A stretch of DNA of 14,680 nucleotides, from the NCBI GenBank assembly GCA_012270635.1, contig JAAXHX010000063.1, forward strand, positions 1-14,680, in the 5' to 3' direction. The translations under genes were made by a program, and so were the position numbers. The notes under the pieces were generated by a model, which was not told the origin of the DNA, did no database searches, and saw only the letters and a list, made by a program, of their open reading frames with translations. Source of the DNA: Dehalococcoidia bacterium. GTDB taxonomy: Bacteria > Chloroflexota > Dehalococcoidia > Plut-88900. Of the stretch, positions 5,373 through 13,642 are shown one piece after another. The first letter of the stretch is position 1. Every line of letters begins with the position of its first letter.

Positions 5373-6440
5373 ATGACTGCCGACACCAGGGACCAACGCA
5401 TCGCTTCCCTCAAAATCATCGAAGAGTATTTCTGGATGTTCCTCAGACACCTGGGGCGTCACGCGGGGACACGGCTGGGCGATGCCGGCCTCCGTGCCCT
5501 GGAAGAGGGGTTCCACCTCTGCGGTCAGTACCGCGGCGAGTCCATGCGCCAGAACCCCGCCACCCTGGCCTCGGGCAACGACGCCCTTTCCCTGCTCAGG
5601 GCCTGGGACGTCTCCGACCTTGCCTTTGCTCACCCGGACTCCGTGGTCCAGGTCCAGGGCGGCCCCGCCGAGGCCACCGTAACCCTGCCCCGCGTCCCGG
5701 GCAGCGAGTACTTTGACAACCAAGAAGGAAGCGAGATTCTCGCCCTCTATTGGGCCAACACTCTCCTGGGCATCGCGGAGGGCTTCGATGAGGAGATGTC
5801 GGTCTCTCACTCGGATATCCCCGCCGACGGGTCGGGGCCCATGACCATAACCTTCACCTATTCCGGCGATACTTCGGGGGCCTCCGAAGAACTGCCCTCC
5901 GACCGCTTCGCGGACTCTGCATCGGCCATCCGTTTCTCTCGACGCACCTTCGGAGTCTTCGGCGCGCTCGGCATGTACGTGGCCCGGGCCCTCGAAGGAC
6001 GGTTCGACGCCTCGGGCGAGGAGATCATGCGCAAGTCCCTCTACGATTTCGGCTTCGAGCGGGCCGAGGGCATGAAGGAAGAGGCCCTCGCCGCCGAGAT
6101 GCCTCTCAACTTCGAGTCATGGTCCGAGATCATCCAGCGTCGGGACCCCAACTCGACGGCCTTCGTATTTCGCGGCTCCTCCCACCTCTCACCCGGCGTG
6201 ATGCACACCACCTGCACCTACTGCCCCTGCGCCGAGGTGTGGGCCGAGGAAGGCCAGCGCGGCCTCGCCTTCGGATACATCTACGACATGGAGGTCCATC
6301 GGGGCCTGGTGGAGGGCTTTCACCCAGGCGGCGTCGTCAGCTGGGCCAAGGTCAAGACCCGGGGAGACAAGGTCTGCGACTTCCGGTTCCTCATCCCCGA
6401 CCTGGTCACGCCCTCAGACCCCGAATGGGCCCGACGCTGA
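5373..6440 (+). CDS. Duplicated-domain protein resembling ATC hydrolases
   Basis: A 355-residue soluble protein with two related halves, about 15-165 and 190-345. The C-terminal half carries a pattern resembling the L-2-amino-thiazoline-4-carboxylate (ATC) hydrolase family: CTYCPCAEVW (C281, C284, C286), then GYIYDMEVHRGLVEGFHPGG with D305 and H309, then KVKTRGDKVCDFRF with C335. The N-terminal half keeps the helical start and the LLGIAEGF segment but lacks these cysteines, so it looks like a degenerate, possibly structural copy. ATC hydrolase opens a thiazoline ring in cysteine-type metabolism; whether this protein does so is unknown. AGGAGGG five bases before ATG 5373 sets the start. It stands alone between dnaN and a convergent operon. 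A 4-vinyl-reductase-like ligand-binding role is an alternative. Confidence 0.6.
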   Translation: MTADTRDQRIASLKIIEEYFWMFLRHLGRHAGTRLGDAGLRALEEGFHLCGQYRGESMRQNPATLASGNDALSLLRAWDVSDLAFAHPDSVVQVQGGPAEATVTLPRVPGSEYFDNQEGSEILALYWANTLLGIAEGFDEEMSVSHSDIPADGSGPMTITFTYSGDTSGASEELPSDRFADSASAIRFSRRTFGVFGALGMYVARALEGRFDASGEEIMRKSLYDFGFERAEGMKEEALAAEMPLNFESWSEIIQRRDPNSTAFVFRGSSHLSPGVMHTTCTYCPCAEVWAEEGQRGLAFGYIYDMEVHRGLVEGFHPGGVVSWAKVKTRGDKVCDFRFLIPDLVTPSDPEWARR

Positions 6441-6528
6441 CCCCTTACGAGGCTCTACGAGGAATCTAGGACATCGCGCCTCCCCATCCTCACCCCGGTG
6501 ATCGTCCCCAATCCGCAGTCTGCCCCGG

Positions 6529-7563
6529 TCAACCGGAAAATAGGGGCATAACCTCCTGGCTGATCCGCTTCATCATCCCCTTCTTGTCAATGATGGTGAA
6601 CAGTACAGTGGAGATGTTGTTCACACCCAGCGGCAGCAGCCCCGAAATCTGCGCCCCGATGTCGTCAGGGGTGCCGGGCATCAGGAAGAAATCGATCAGC
6701 CTTTGTGAGGCTAGCTTTGCGTGGTCGGCGTCCGTCTTTTCATGCTGGTACGGGTCGAACGCCTCGTAAGCTATTCTCATCTCTTCTATCAGGCCCGGCT
6801 CCGCTCGCTCGATGCGTTGACGCAAATCTTCGATCTCGGGAGCATTTCGCCTGAATAGCGCCCCGTAGAACCCGCACGCCCAGCTCATCGCGTAGGACGC
6901 TACCTCGCGGCGTGCCTCTTCCTTGGACGAGGCCACCAGGATCTCCGTCCGGGCCCAGATGTCTATCTCGGATGGGTCCCGTCCCACGGCCTCGGCGCCC
7001 CGGGCCACCTGCTCCAAGTTCCATTTCATCATCTCCGGGTGAACGCCCCCGAGCATTACCCCATCCGCCAACTCCCCCGCCATCCTCAGAGATTTCAGCC
7101 CTATCGATGCCATGTAGACTGGCACAGGCGTCCGTACCCATTCCGAGTGCATCTTGGCCCCGTGATAGGTGACTTCCCGACCCGCGGTGTAGTCCTTGAT
7201 GAACCGGACTGTCTCTCTGAACTCCTGCATCGTCCTGGCGTTCATCCCCATCGTTATCACGGAGCTGAACCCCGCCCCGATCCCCACGAACGCCCGTCCT
7301 CCCGACACTTCGTTTATCGTCGCCGACGCCGTGGCTGTTACCGATGGGTGTCGGGTGAAGGGGTTGGTCACGCCGTGCCCGATTTTGATGCGGCGGGTGT
7401 TCAGCGCCGCAAGCGTCATCATCGAATAAACATCTCGTGACAGGTTCTGAGAGTCGATCATGGTCAGATGAGAAAACCCGCAATCTTCTGCCAGCTTGGC
7501 GTGGGACGCCACCTCGCTAATGGCCAGGTTCCGGCCCATGCCGACGCTAAAGTCTGCCTTCAT
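6529..7563 (-). CDS. LLM-class flavin- or F420-dependent oxidoreductase
   Basis: A 344-residue TIM-barrel protein of the luciferase-like superfamily, with usual length. Typical segments: HAKLAEDCGFSHLTMID at 21-37, IKIGHGVTNPFTRHP at 59-73, INEVSGGRAFVGIGAG at 83-98, VPVYMASIGLKSLRMAGELADGVMLGG in the middle, and a C-terminal GTPDDIGAQISGLLPLGVNN that closes the cofactor site. The TNPFTRHP motif is closer to the methylene-tetrahydromethanopterin-reductase-like branch than to bacterial luciferase, so F420 is a possible cofactor; FMN cannot be excluded. It is the last gene of the minus-strand block, 30 bases after the CocE-type hydrolase. A GAGAGG site lies upstream of ATG 7563. The substrate is unknown. 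No clear terminator follows in the 88-base convergent gap. Confidence 0.88.
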   Translation of the reverse strand: MKADFSVGMGRNLAISEVASHAKLAEDCGFSHLTMIDSQNLSRDVYSMMTLAALNTRRIKIGHGVTNPFTRHPSVTATASATINEVSGGRAFVGIGAGFSSVITMGMNARTMQEFRETVRFIKDYTAGREVTYHGAKMHSEWVRTPVPVYMASIGLKSLRMAGELADGVMLGGVHPEMMKWNLEQVARGAEAVGRDPSEIDIWARTEILVASSKEEARREVASYAMSWACGFYGALFRRNAPEIEDLRQRIERAEPGLIEEMRIAYEAFDPYQHEKTDADHAKLASQRLIDFFLMPGTPDDIGAQISGLLPLGVNNISTVLFTIIDKKGMMKRISQEVMPLFSG

Positions 7564-7593
7564 TGTCCAAGTCCTCTCATAGCCCAGCCGTCC

Positions 7594-9363
7594 CTAGGAC
7601 TCGACCACCGGCAGCACCAGCCGAGACGCGTGCGCCGCATCGTGGAGCGCCGTCTGCACCGCCGTAAGGGCCTCTTCCCTCGACGCCAGATGCACGGGCC
7701 CTCCGGTCCCCAGGTTCCGGGAGAAGGCCGGGAAGTTGCTCGACGCTATGCGAAGTCGTACCGACTGACCGGGCTGGAATGCGATGGAGGTCGGGCCCAG
7801 GTCCATGGTGTATTCGTAGGCTCGGTCCGGCTCTACCGGGGATGGACTTTCCAGCGACTCCCGGCACGACGCCCTGAGTATTCCCTCGCATACGTTGTAA
7901 GACGCCCCGCTCGGCTCCACAACGCTCACCGTTGCTGCCCAATCGGTGTCCCGCGCCGATGTTGCCGCCCACAGGACCAGCCTCACCTGCCCCGTCACCT
8001 CGAGTCGTCTTTCCATGGGCGCGGAGGTGTAGACCAGGACGTCCTCCCGGGTCTCGGCCGCCGTCTGCTCTATCGAACCCGCCTCCACGAATCCCGGTAT
8101 TCCCCGGACGTAAGGCCCTCCCACCGTCGGGACGGGATTCAGGGGATTGTGAAGATAGGAGTCGGCGGGTTCGGTCTCTTTGGGAGGGTCGAGGCTTAGC
8201 CGTCCGTCGCCGTGCCGAGAGTTGGCCCGGCCCCCGCTCCGCAGGAAGAACGCCGTGTCCCTTGCCGCGGGGGGCCAGGTCTCAGCTTCCCGCCATTGGT
8301 CGTCCCCCATCGTGAAATAGTAGGCGCGCGGGTCGGCCTCTATGCCGTTTTCTTCCCTCTTCAACCAGTGGTCGTACCAGGCCAGCAACATCCCGTGATA
8401 GTCGATCCCGTCCCCCGACGCCCCGCCTCCGAAGTAACGCTGTCCGGCATTGGGCGGCAGCAAGTGGCTGTGTATCCAGGGCCCCAGGACTATGTGCTGC
8501 TGCTCCCGGGCCGCGGCAGTCGACCCGTTCTCCTTAAGCCACCCATGGGAGCGGACTGTGCCCCTAATGAAGCTGTCGTAGTACCCCCCGATGCTCAGCG
8601 CCGGCACCCGAACGTTGGACAACCGGTCCCACGCCCCTATTTTCTTCCAGTACTCGTCATAGGTCGGGTGGTCCATCCAGTCGTAGTAGTAGTCGGCCAC
8701 CCTTTTCAGGCCGGACATCTCTCTTATTGGCAGGTGGCTCGACAGGGCCAAGGGTTCGCGGGCCCACTTGCGGGTCTCGGCAACCGCATCCCGTAGTTCG
8801 GGTGGCGTGTCCGCCAGGTTGTCCAGCACGAAACCCGCCGACCAGTGACCCGTCCACCACAAGCCAAAGACCCCACCCAGGTACGTCCAGCTATCGTACA
8901 GGTCCGCGGACGTCAAGCCGGGGGCAATGCCCCTCAACGACGGCGGGGACTCGGCGGCGGCGAGCCATTGCGTTGCCCCGTGGTACGACATCCCGAACAT
9001 CCCCACGTTTCCGTCGCTCCACGGCTGGGAGGCGCACCATTCCACGGTGTCGTAGCCGTCCCGGCCCTCGAACCGGAAGGGGTACCATTCCCCACCCGAG
9101 GCGTGCCTCCCCCGCACGTCCTGCACCACCACCGCATACCCCCGGGCCGCTGCCCTCACGATGTCCAGGTGCAAGGTCCGGTATCGGGGCTTGTGCTTGC
9201 CATAGGGGATACGGGTCAGCAGGACCGGCCACTTCCCCGGCCCACTGGGCCGGTACACGTCCGCCCGGAGGATAGTCCCGTCCCTCATGGGAACGGCGAC
9301 GTTGGTATCGCCGGTCAGGGACGTGGCACGCGTATGCTCTACTTTGCTTCGTCTGGGCAGCAA
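7594..9363 (-). CDS. CocE/NonD family serine hydrolase
   Basis: A 589-residue protein with an alpha/beta-hydrolase domain followed by a jelly-roll domain, as in cocaine esterase, glutaryl-7-ACA acylase-like enzymes and X-Pro dipeptidyl peptidases. The opening VPMRDGTILRADVYRP is diagnostic. The nucleophile is S126 in GMFGMSYHGA; the Asp is D263 in GGYYDSF; the His is probably H298 in LGPWIH. The C-terminal part (DVLVYTSAPMERRLEVTGQV onward) is the PepX_C-like domain. The family hydrolyses esters and some amides; the substrate is not readable here. The start is TTG at 9363, supported by GGAGGT five bases upstream; a later Met (residue 26) lies inside the conserved motif and is too late. It is embedded between two luciferase-like genes, 43 and 30 bases away. 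No signal peptide is seen, so it is probably cytoplasmic. Confidence 0.92.
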   Translation of the reverse strand: MLPRRSKVEHTRATSLTGDTNVAVPMRDGTILRADVYRPSGPGKWPVLLTRIPYGKHKPRYRTLHLDIVRAAARGYAVVVQDVRGRHASGGEWYPFRFEGRDGYDTVEWCASQPWSDGNVGMFGMSYHGATQWLAAAESPPSLRGIAPGLTSADLYDSWTYLGGVFGLWWTGHWSAGFVLDNLADTPPELRDAVAETRKWAREPLALSSHLPIREMSGLKRVADYYYDWMDHPTYDEYWKKIGAWDRLSNVRVPALSIGGYYDSFIRGTVRSHGWLKENGSTAAAREQQHIVLGPWIHSHLLPPNAGQRYFGGGASGDGIDYHGMLLAWYDHWLKREENGIEADPRAYYFTMGDDQWREAETWPPAARDTAFFLRSGGRANSRHGDGRLSLDPPKETEPADSYLHNPLNPVPTVGGPYVRGIPGFVEAGSIEQTAAETREDVLVYTSAPMERRLEVTGQVRLVLWAATSARDTDWAATVSVVEPSGASYNVCEGILRASCRESLESPSPVEPDRAYEYTMDLGPTSIAFQPGQSVRLRIASSNFPAFSRNLGTGGPVHLASREEALTAVQTALHDAAHASRLVLPVVES

Positions 9364-9406
9364 ATGAGACCTCCATGGATTTTCGAACGGGCCGGATGGG
9401 CAGACA

Positions 9407-10579
9407 CTACCCCGCCGCCATGGACGTGGGCCTGGCCCCTGTTCTGAACTGGGGCATCACCTTCGTCCCAAAAAGCTCCAGGGAACGCATCACCTTGTGA
9501 TGGGGTATTCCTCCGCCGCCCGGGAAGTTGGTCAGCAGATGGTTCACGCCGCACACCTCCTGGAGCTCGTGCACCTTCTCGGCGACGTGGTCCGGGGGCC
9601 CGGCGAGGAACTGGCGTTCGTTCAGGAAGTCCCAGTCCAGCTTCATGTCGGATGTGGGCTTTTCTCCCGGGTCCATGTAGAAACGCAGGGATTGGCTCAC
9701 GTCGGTGTGGAAGCTGCTGACGAACCCGTGGGCCCTCAGGAAGGCCTCCTCCGCATCGTCCTTAGCATCTTCCATGGTGTCCGCCACGTAAGTGTTCCGC
9801 TGCACGGCCCACCCCTCCCCCAACCCAAACTCCCGACCCTCCCTCCCCGACCGTATCGACGCGTAGGTTTCGCACCACTCCCGGATCTGGAGCACCGTGG
9901 GCCGCCAGGTTACCGCATTGAACCCCAACTCGGCCGTCTGCTTCAAAGAGTTCGGCGACGACACCGTCCCCCACAATTGAGGGTGTGGCTTCTGGTACGG
10001 CTTGGGAAAGACGGACAGCTTGGTAATGATGCCGTCCTCCGTGGCCCGGGGGTCGGGGGGCGCGTAGGGCGTGTTCCAGGGGAGCCCCGGCGGGGGCAGC
10101 GTCCAGTTCTCGCCCTCGTGGGAGAACACGTCCTCCGTCCACGCCTTTACCAGTATCTCGATGTTCTCCCGCATAAGTTGGCGGGACCTTGGCTCGTCTC
10201 TTGGATCTGCATTCGGGTGGAAGGGCACCGTGTCCCGGGGCCAGGGCCCCCTGCCGAACCCAATCTCTATCCGACCCTCCGTGAGGTGGTCCAGGGTCGC
10301 CACGTCTTCGGCCAGTCGTAGGGGGTGCCACAGCGTCGGGACCAGGCAGGCGAAGCCGAACCGGAGGTTCTTGGTGCGGCTCGCCATGTCCGCGGCCACC
10401 ATCAGCGGGTTCGGGGAGTTGCCGAACCCCTCGAGCCCGAGGTGATGCTCCCCGAGCCACAGGTAGTCAAATCCCAGCTCCTCCATCAGCAGCACCGACT
10501 CCCGCATCTCCCTGACAAGCTGGTCATACGGGGTCGTGAGGCCCGGGTCTCTGAACATGAAGACGCTGCCGAACAGCAT
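9407..10579 (-). CDS. Luciferase-like (LLM) flavin monooxygenase
   Basis: A 390-residue TIM-barrel protein of the bacterial luciferase superfamily, in a branch different from its operon neighbour at 6529-7563. Seen: YLWLGEHHLG with E44-H45-H46, the luciferase-type active-site region; LWHPLRLAEDVATLDHLTEG at 83-102; RIEIGFGRGPWPRD at 103-116; and a C-terminal FLAGPPDHVAEKVHELQEVCGVNHLLTNFP region typical of these enzymes. Such proteins use reduced FMN and oxygen to oxidise organic substrates; the partner flavin reductase is not in this window. GGGAGGT upstream of ATG 10579 sets the start. It is the first gene of a three-gene block with the hydrolase and the second oxidoreductase, following the nitrile hydratase genes after 73 bases with a perfect TATAAT. 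The substrate is unknown. Confidence 0.9.
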   Translation of the reverse strand: MLFGSVFMFRDPGLTTPYDQLVREMRESVLLMEELGFDYLWLGEHHLGLEGFGNSPNPLMVAADMASRTKNLRFGFACLVPTLWHPLRLAEDVATLDHLTEGRIEIGFGRGPWPRDTVPFHPNADPRDEPRSRQLMRENIEILVKAWTEDVFSHEGENWTLPPPGLPWNTPYAPPDPRATEDGIITKLSVFPKPYQKPHPQLWGTVSSPNSLKQTAELGFNAVTWRPTVLQIREWCETYASIRSGREGREFGLGEGWAVQRNTYVADTMEDAKDDAEEAFLRAHGFVSSFHTDVSQSLRFYMDPGEKPTSDMKLDWDFLNERQFLAGPPDHVAEKVHELQEVCGVNHLLTNFPGGGGIPHHKVMRSLELFGTKVMPQFRTGARPTSMAAG

Positions 10580-10634
10580 CCGCTATACCTCCCTTGTCTT
10601 ACGGTACCGGCCCATCGGCTGACGGGTCGGGGCG

Positions 10635-10640
10635 ATTATA
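10635..10640 (-). promoter_or_regulatory. Candidate internal -10 (TATAAT) before the LLM-CocE-LLM block
   Basis: On the minus strand a perfect TATAAT lies 12 bases after the activator stop and about 55 bases before ATG 10579. There is no convincing -35 hexamer. If active, it lets the last three genes be expressed apart from the nitrile hydratase genes. Confidence 0.4.
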
Positions 10641-10652
10641 CGGGAATGTCTT

Positions 10653-10991
10653 CTACTCGTGCCCGTGCCTCGATTCCTCTTCCAGCCACCGCATCCGGCC
10701 CTGCAGGCCCTCTTCCGTCACCATCCCCTTTTCCAATGCGACCCTCTCCAGCGCCGACAGCCATTGCTCGTAGTAGGAACGCCCGTCCTTGCGCTGCTCG
10801 GACTCCTTGATCGCCGAGACCAGCGCCTCCCTGAAGTCCGGCCACTCAACGACCCCCGCGTCGCTCAACCCCACCGCCATGCCGAAGGCGCGGCTCTCCC
10901 ACGGCGCCTCGAAGACCAGCTCCCCGTTTCTGCGGGGCAGGGTCTCCGCCCCACCCATCCCCGAAACTCGATTGTCTACGGCCTTGTCCAT
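10653..10991 (-). CDS. Nitrile hydratase activator / accessory protein
   Basis: A 112-residue protein homologous to the N-terminal part of the nitrile hydratase beta subunit encoded two genes upstream: FEAPWESRAFGMAV matches [14 protein letters not shown], and SYYEQWLSALERVALEKGMVTEE matches the corresponding beta segment closely. Such proteins accompany cobalt-type nitrile hydratases, bind the alpha subunit and assist cobalt insertion and cysteine oxidation. The frame runs open to 11300, but the upstream part is low-complexity Gly-rich sequence antiparallel in sense to no known family and overlaps the alpha gene; ATG 10991, two bases after the alpha stop, is the natural coupled start. The short C-terminal HGHE may touch metal, which is speculation. 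Confidence 0.88.
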   Translation of the reverse strand: MDKAVDNRVSGMGGAETLPRRNGELVFEAPWESRAFGMAVGLSDAGVVEWPDFREALVSAIKESEQRKDGRSYYEQWLSALERVALEKGMVTEEGLQGRMRWLEEESRHGHE

Positions 10992-10993
10992 AG

Positions 10994-11623
10994 CTAGCGG
11001 CCCACCGTCTCCGGCAGCCGAGCCTTGGCCACGCCCACCATTGCGTCCCGAGTCACCAGGCCCGCCAGATCCAACTCGCTCATTCCCTCCGAGCCCTCGG
11101 GCCTTTCCGGCAGAACCATGTACCTGATCTCCGCGTTGCTGTCCCACACCCGCACCTCCACCGACTCCTCCACGTCCAAACCGAACTCCTTCAGCGTCTC
11201 CCGAGGCTCTATCACCATCCGGGAGCGGTAGGCGAAGGACTTGTACCAGGCCGGGGGCAGGCCAAGCACGGGCCACGGGTAGCACGAGCAGAGGGTGCAA
11301 ACCACCACGTTGTGGACGTCGGCGGTGTTCTCCAGCGCCACTATCTCCGAGCCCTCCGCCCCCTGATACCCGAGCTCCGAGATCGCCTTCGTCCCATCTT
11401 TCAGCAGCCTGGCCTTGTACTCAGAGTCCACCCAGGCCCGGGCCACCACCCTGGCCCCGTTCATGGGGCCTATGTCCTCTTCGTAGGTCTTTACCAGCGC
11501 GTCGATGGCGTCCGTGGTGACGTACCCCTTCTCCACCAGCAGGGACTCCAGGGCCCTGGCGCGCAGCGAAGCGTAGGACTCTTCCTCGTGCTCATGGTCA
11601 TGCTCGCCATGGTCTTCGTTCAT
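10994..11623 (-). CDS. Nitrile hydratase alpha subunit, cobalt type
   Basis: A 209-residue metal-binding subunit of nitrile hydratase, which hydrates nitriles to amides. The metal site VCTLCSC holds C109, C112, S113 and C114; in active enzymes two of these cysteines are oxidised to sulfinic and sulfenic acids. Thr in the VCTLC position marks the cobalt class, whereas iron enzymes have VCSLC. The following [20 protein letters not shown] segment is canonical. The N-terminus is rich in acidic and His residues ([12 protein letters not shown]), which could help metal capture. The frame extends upstream to 11701 inside beta, but GGAGGA and ATG 11623, two bases after the beta stop, mark the start. 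The gene order is beta-alpha-activator, as in known cobalt clusters. It should be cytoplasmic, as a complex with beta. Confidence 0.96.
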   Translation of the reverse strand: MNEDHGEHDHEHEEESYASLRARALESLLVEKGYVTTDAIDALVKTYEEDIGPMNGARVVARAWVDSEYKARLLKDGTKAISELGYQGAEGSEIVALENTADVHNVVVCTLCSCYPWPVLGLPPAWYKSFAYRSRMVIEPRETLKEFGLDVEESVEVRVWDSNAEIRYMVLPERPEGSEGMSELDLAGLVTRDAMVGVAKARLPETVGR

Positions 11624-11625
11624 TG

Positions 11626-12306
11626 CTAGTCCTCCGCCTCCAGGTAGCTGTCCCACATGTCGATATACACGCACTCGGTCTCCGACGCCTCTGCTCCCCA
11701 CAGCTCCCGGGCCTCGAATCTCACGTTGTAGATGTGCTGAGGTTGTGGCCCGAGTCCCTGGGCCATACTGTCGTCGAAGCTATGCACCCCGTGCAGCCGC
11801 GCCACTACCCCAAATTTCCCCCGGATGTACCTCGGCAGACGGGTGTGTCCCGACGGGTTGATGTTGCGGGCCCGGACCTGATCCCCGACCCGGAACCTTG
11901 GTGATGCTTCCGTCTCTCTCTGCGGCGATCTGTGCCTGTAGATGGACGCCGCTATCTTTGCGGCCTGCTCGGGGTCCTCCCGGCGCTCGGGCCACGATTC
12001 CGGGTTCTTCGCAAAATACGCCGTCCGGCCCTCAAGCTCTTCCTCGGTAATTGCGCCGTTGCTTACCAGGGACGCCTCCAGCGCTCCCAGCCACCTCTCG
12101 TAGTAGCTCGACTGCAGGTATCGCGCCGGCTCCAGACTCTCTATGAAGACCCGGAGCCCTCCGGGCAGGGTCAGCCGTTTCCGTCCTGCGGCTATCGCCA
12201 TGGCGTAGACCCGACCCTCCCATGGCTCGTGGAAGACGGGCTCGTCCACCTCGATGGGCATGGGTCCGAACCCGTGCATCCCGCCCATGTCGTGGATGCC
12301 GTTCAT
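11626..12306 (-). CDS. Nitrile hydratase beta subunit
   Basis: A 226-residue protein with the canonical opening [14 protein letters not shown] and the [13 protein letters not shown] segment. A long helical N-terminal part (to about residue 100) and a C-terminal SH3-like barrel follow ([20 protein letters not shown], then [18 protein letters not shown] and [15 protein letters not shown]). Beta packs on alpha and supplies residues lining the active site. ATG 12306 lies three bases after the thiolase stop without a strong ribosome site, so translation is probably coupled to the thiolase. Alpha follows two bases downstream. Length and motifs are normal and no damage is seen. Confidence 0.96.
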   Translation of the reverse strand: MNGIHDMGGMHGFGPMPIEVDEPVFHEPWEGRVYAMAIAAGRKRLTLPGGLRVFIESLEPARYLQSSYYERWLGALEASLVSNGAITEEELEGRTAYFAKNPESWPERREDPEQAAKIAASIYRHRSPQRETEASPRFRVGDQVRARNINPSGHTRLPRYIRGKFGVVARLHGVHSFDDSMAQGLGPQPQHIYNVRFEARELWGAEASETECVYIDMWDSYLEAED

Positions 12307-12309
12307 TGG

Positions 12310-13518
12310 CTAGGCCGCCAACTCGAACAGAGCCGCGACGCCCTGCCCCCCACCTACGCACATGGTCTCCAACCCCAGCTTCGACCCGCGGCGCTTCATT
12401 TCGTATAGCATGGTGGAGAGGATCCGCGCGCCCGTGGCGGCTATCGGGTGGCCCAGGGAAATGCCCGACCCGTTGACGTTGAGAATCTCTTCGATGTCGT
12501 CCCTCGGGGCCTGCCACTGCTGCAAGACCGACAGCACCTGCGACGCAAACGCCTCGTTGAGCTCTATCAGATCGATGTCCTGCCACGTGTACCCCGTCTT
12601 GTCGAACAACTTCTTGACCGCCGGCACCGGGCCGATGCCCATGTACGCCGGGTGCACCCCCGCCGACGCCCATCCCCGCAGGTACGCCATCGGCTCCAGC
12701 CCCAGCTCGTCCAGTTTTTCCACCGCCACCACCAGGCACACTGACGCGGCATCGTTCTGCGAGCTGGAGTTCCCCGCAGTCACCGAGCCCTCCTTCATCA
12801 TGGGTCTCAGCTTGCCCAGCGACTCCATCGACGTGTCCTTGCGAGGCCCCTCGTCCATTTCGAACATCACGGGCGGGCCTCGGCGCTGGGGCACGGGCAC
12901 CGGGACGATTTCGTCCTTGAACTTCCCCGCCTCCGACGCCGCCACAGCCCTCTGGTGGCTCCGCAGCGAGTATTCGTCCTGCTCTTCCCTGGGTATCTCG
13001 TACTTCTTTGCCACGTTCTCCGCGGTCTCTATCATCCCCGATATGTACCCGAACCTCTCCTCGGGGGACGACGCCTCCCTGCTCCTGACCAGCCGGTCGT
13101 GCAGGGTCATGGAGCCGAGACGGCCCCCCCACCGGGCCCCGGTGGTGTAGTACTCCACCCCGCTCATGCTCTCCACCCCGCCCGCTATCACTACGTCCGC
13201 GTTTTCCGTCTGCACCAGCATCGAGGCGTTAAGGATGGCCTGCAGCCCCGACGAGCACCTCCGGTCCAGCTGGTAGCCCGTTACGTGCAGGGGCAGGTCG
13301 GCCTTCATGGCGCACAGCCTGCCGATGGCCGGGTTCTCACCGCTGGAATACCCGTGGCCCAGCACCACTTCGTCAATCCTCTCTGGGTCCACCCCCGACC
13401 TCGACACCGCCTCCCTGATGACCAGGGTTCCCAAGTCTTCCGCCGGGATGCCTTTCAACGTCCCGCCAAACCTGCCGACGGGCGTGCGAACGGGGCTGAC
13501 AATGGCTACTTCTCGCAT
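12310..13518 (-). CDS. Thiolase (acetyl-CoA acetyltransferase family)
   Basis: A 402-residue thiolase with every catalytic element: nucleophile C88 in DRRCSSGLQA, N321 in ELNEAFA, H357 in NGSGISLGHPIAATG and C387 in CVGGGQG. Thiolases either cleave 3-ketoacyl-CoA in beta-oxidation or condense two acetyl-CoA; the sequence does not decide, but a catabolic setting next to nitrile hydratase and oxygenases favours cleavage. The start at 13518 is supported by GGAGGTCATC with about eight bases of spacing. It leads the tightly packed thiolase-beta-alpha-activator run and lies 124 bases after the dioxygenase gene, where only a weak minus-strand -10 (TACACT, 13560-13565) is seen. No partner hydratase or dehydrogenase is in the window. 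Confidence 0.94.
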   Translation of the reverse strand: MREVAIVSPVRTPVGRFGGTLKGIPAEDLGTLVIREAVSRSGVDPERIDEVVLGHGYSSGENPAIGRLCAMKADLPLHVTGYQLDRRCSSGLQAILNASMLVQTENADVVIAGGVESMSGVEYYTTGARWGGRLGSMTLHDRLVRSREASSPEERFGYISGMIETAENVAKKYEIPREEQDEYSLRSHQRAVAASEAGKFKDEIVPVPVPQRRGPPVMFEMDEGPRKDTSMESLGKLRPMMKEGSVTAGNSSSQNDAASVCLVVAVEKLDELGLEPMAYLRGWASAGVHPAYMGIGPVPAVKKLFDKTGYTWQDIDLIELNEAFASQVLSVLQQWQAPRDDIEEILNVNGSGISLGHPIAATGARILSTMLYEMKRRGSKLGLETMCVGGGQGVAALFELAA

Positions 13519-13642
13519 GAATGATGACCTCCGGATTAGTGTCAGGACTGCTGCCCCATAGTGTACAGCATCGCCCCAAGCCTCGCCCCTCGTCAGCCGC
13601 GGGTGTCGTGAAGTACATCCCCCTCACAAACTGGAGGAAAGG

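Noticed and set aside
6441..6528. Bidirectional terminator in the convergent gap
   Set aside because: Only a tiny CCGG-TTGA-CCGG palindrome at the end of the minus gene is seen, with no T-run in the right place.
7468..10321. Several plus-strand open frames opposite the LLM and CocE genes
   Set aside because: They are antisense shadows without ribosome sites or family resemblance; the minus-strand genes have full motif sets.
9407..10579. True bioluminescence luciferase (luxAB)
   Set aside because: There is no luxCDE, no alpha/beta pair of one branch, and the superfamily is mostly non-luminescent monooxygenases.
10992..11300. N-terminal extension of the activator into the alpha gene
   Set aside because: The extension is Gly-rich out-of-frame sequence of alpha; the coupled ATG at 10991 gives the family length.
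12032..13132. Minus-strand open frame of 366 codons over thiolase and beta
   Set aside because: It is a shifted frame of two well-supported genes, with Gly/Arg-rich low-complexity translation.
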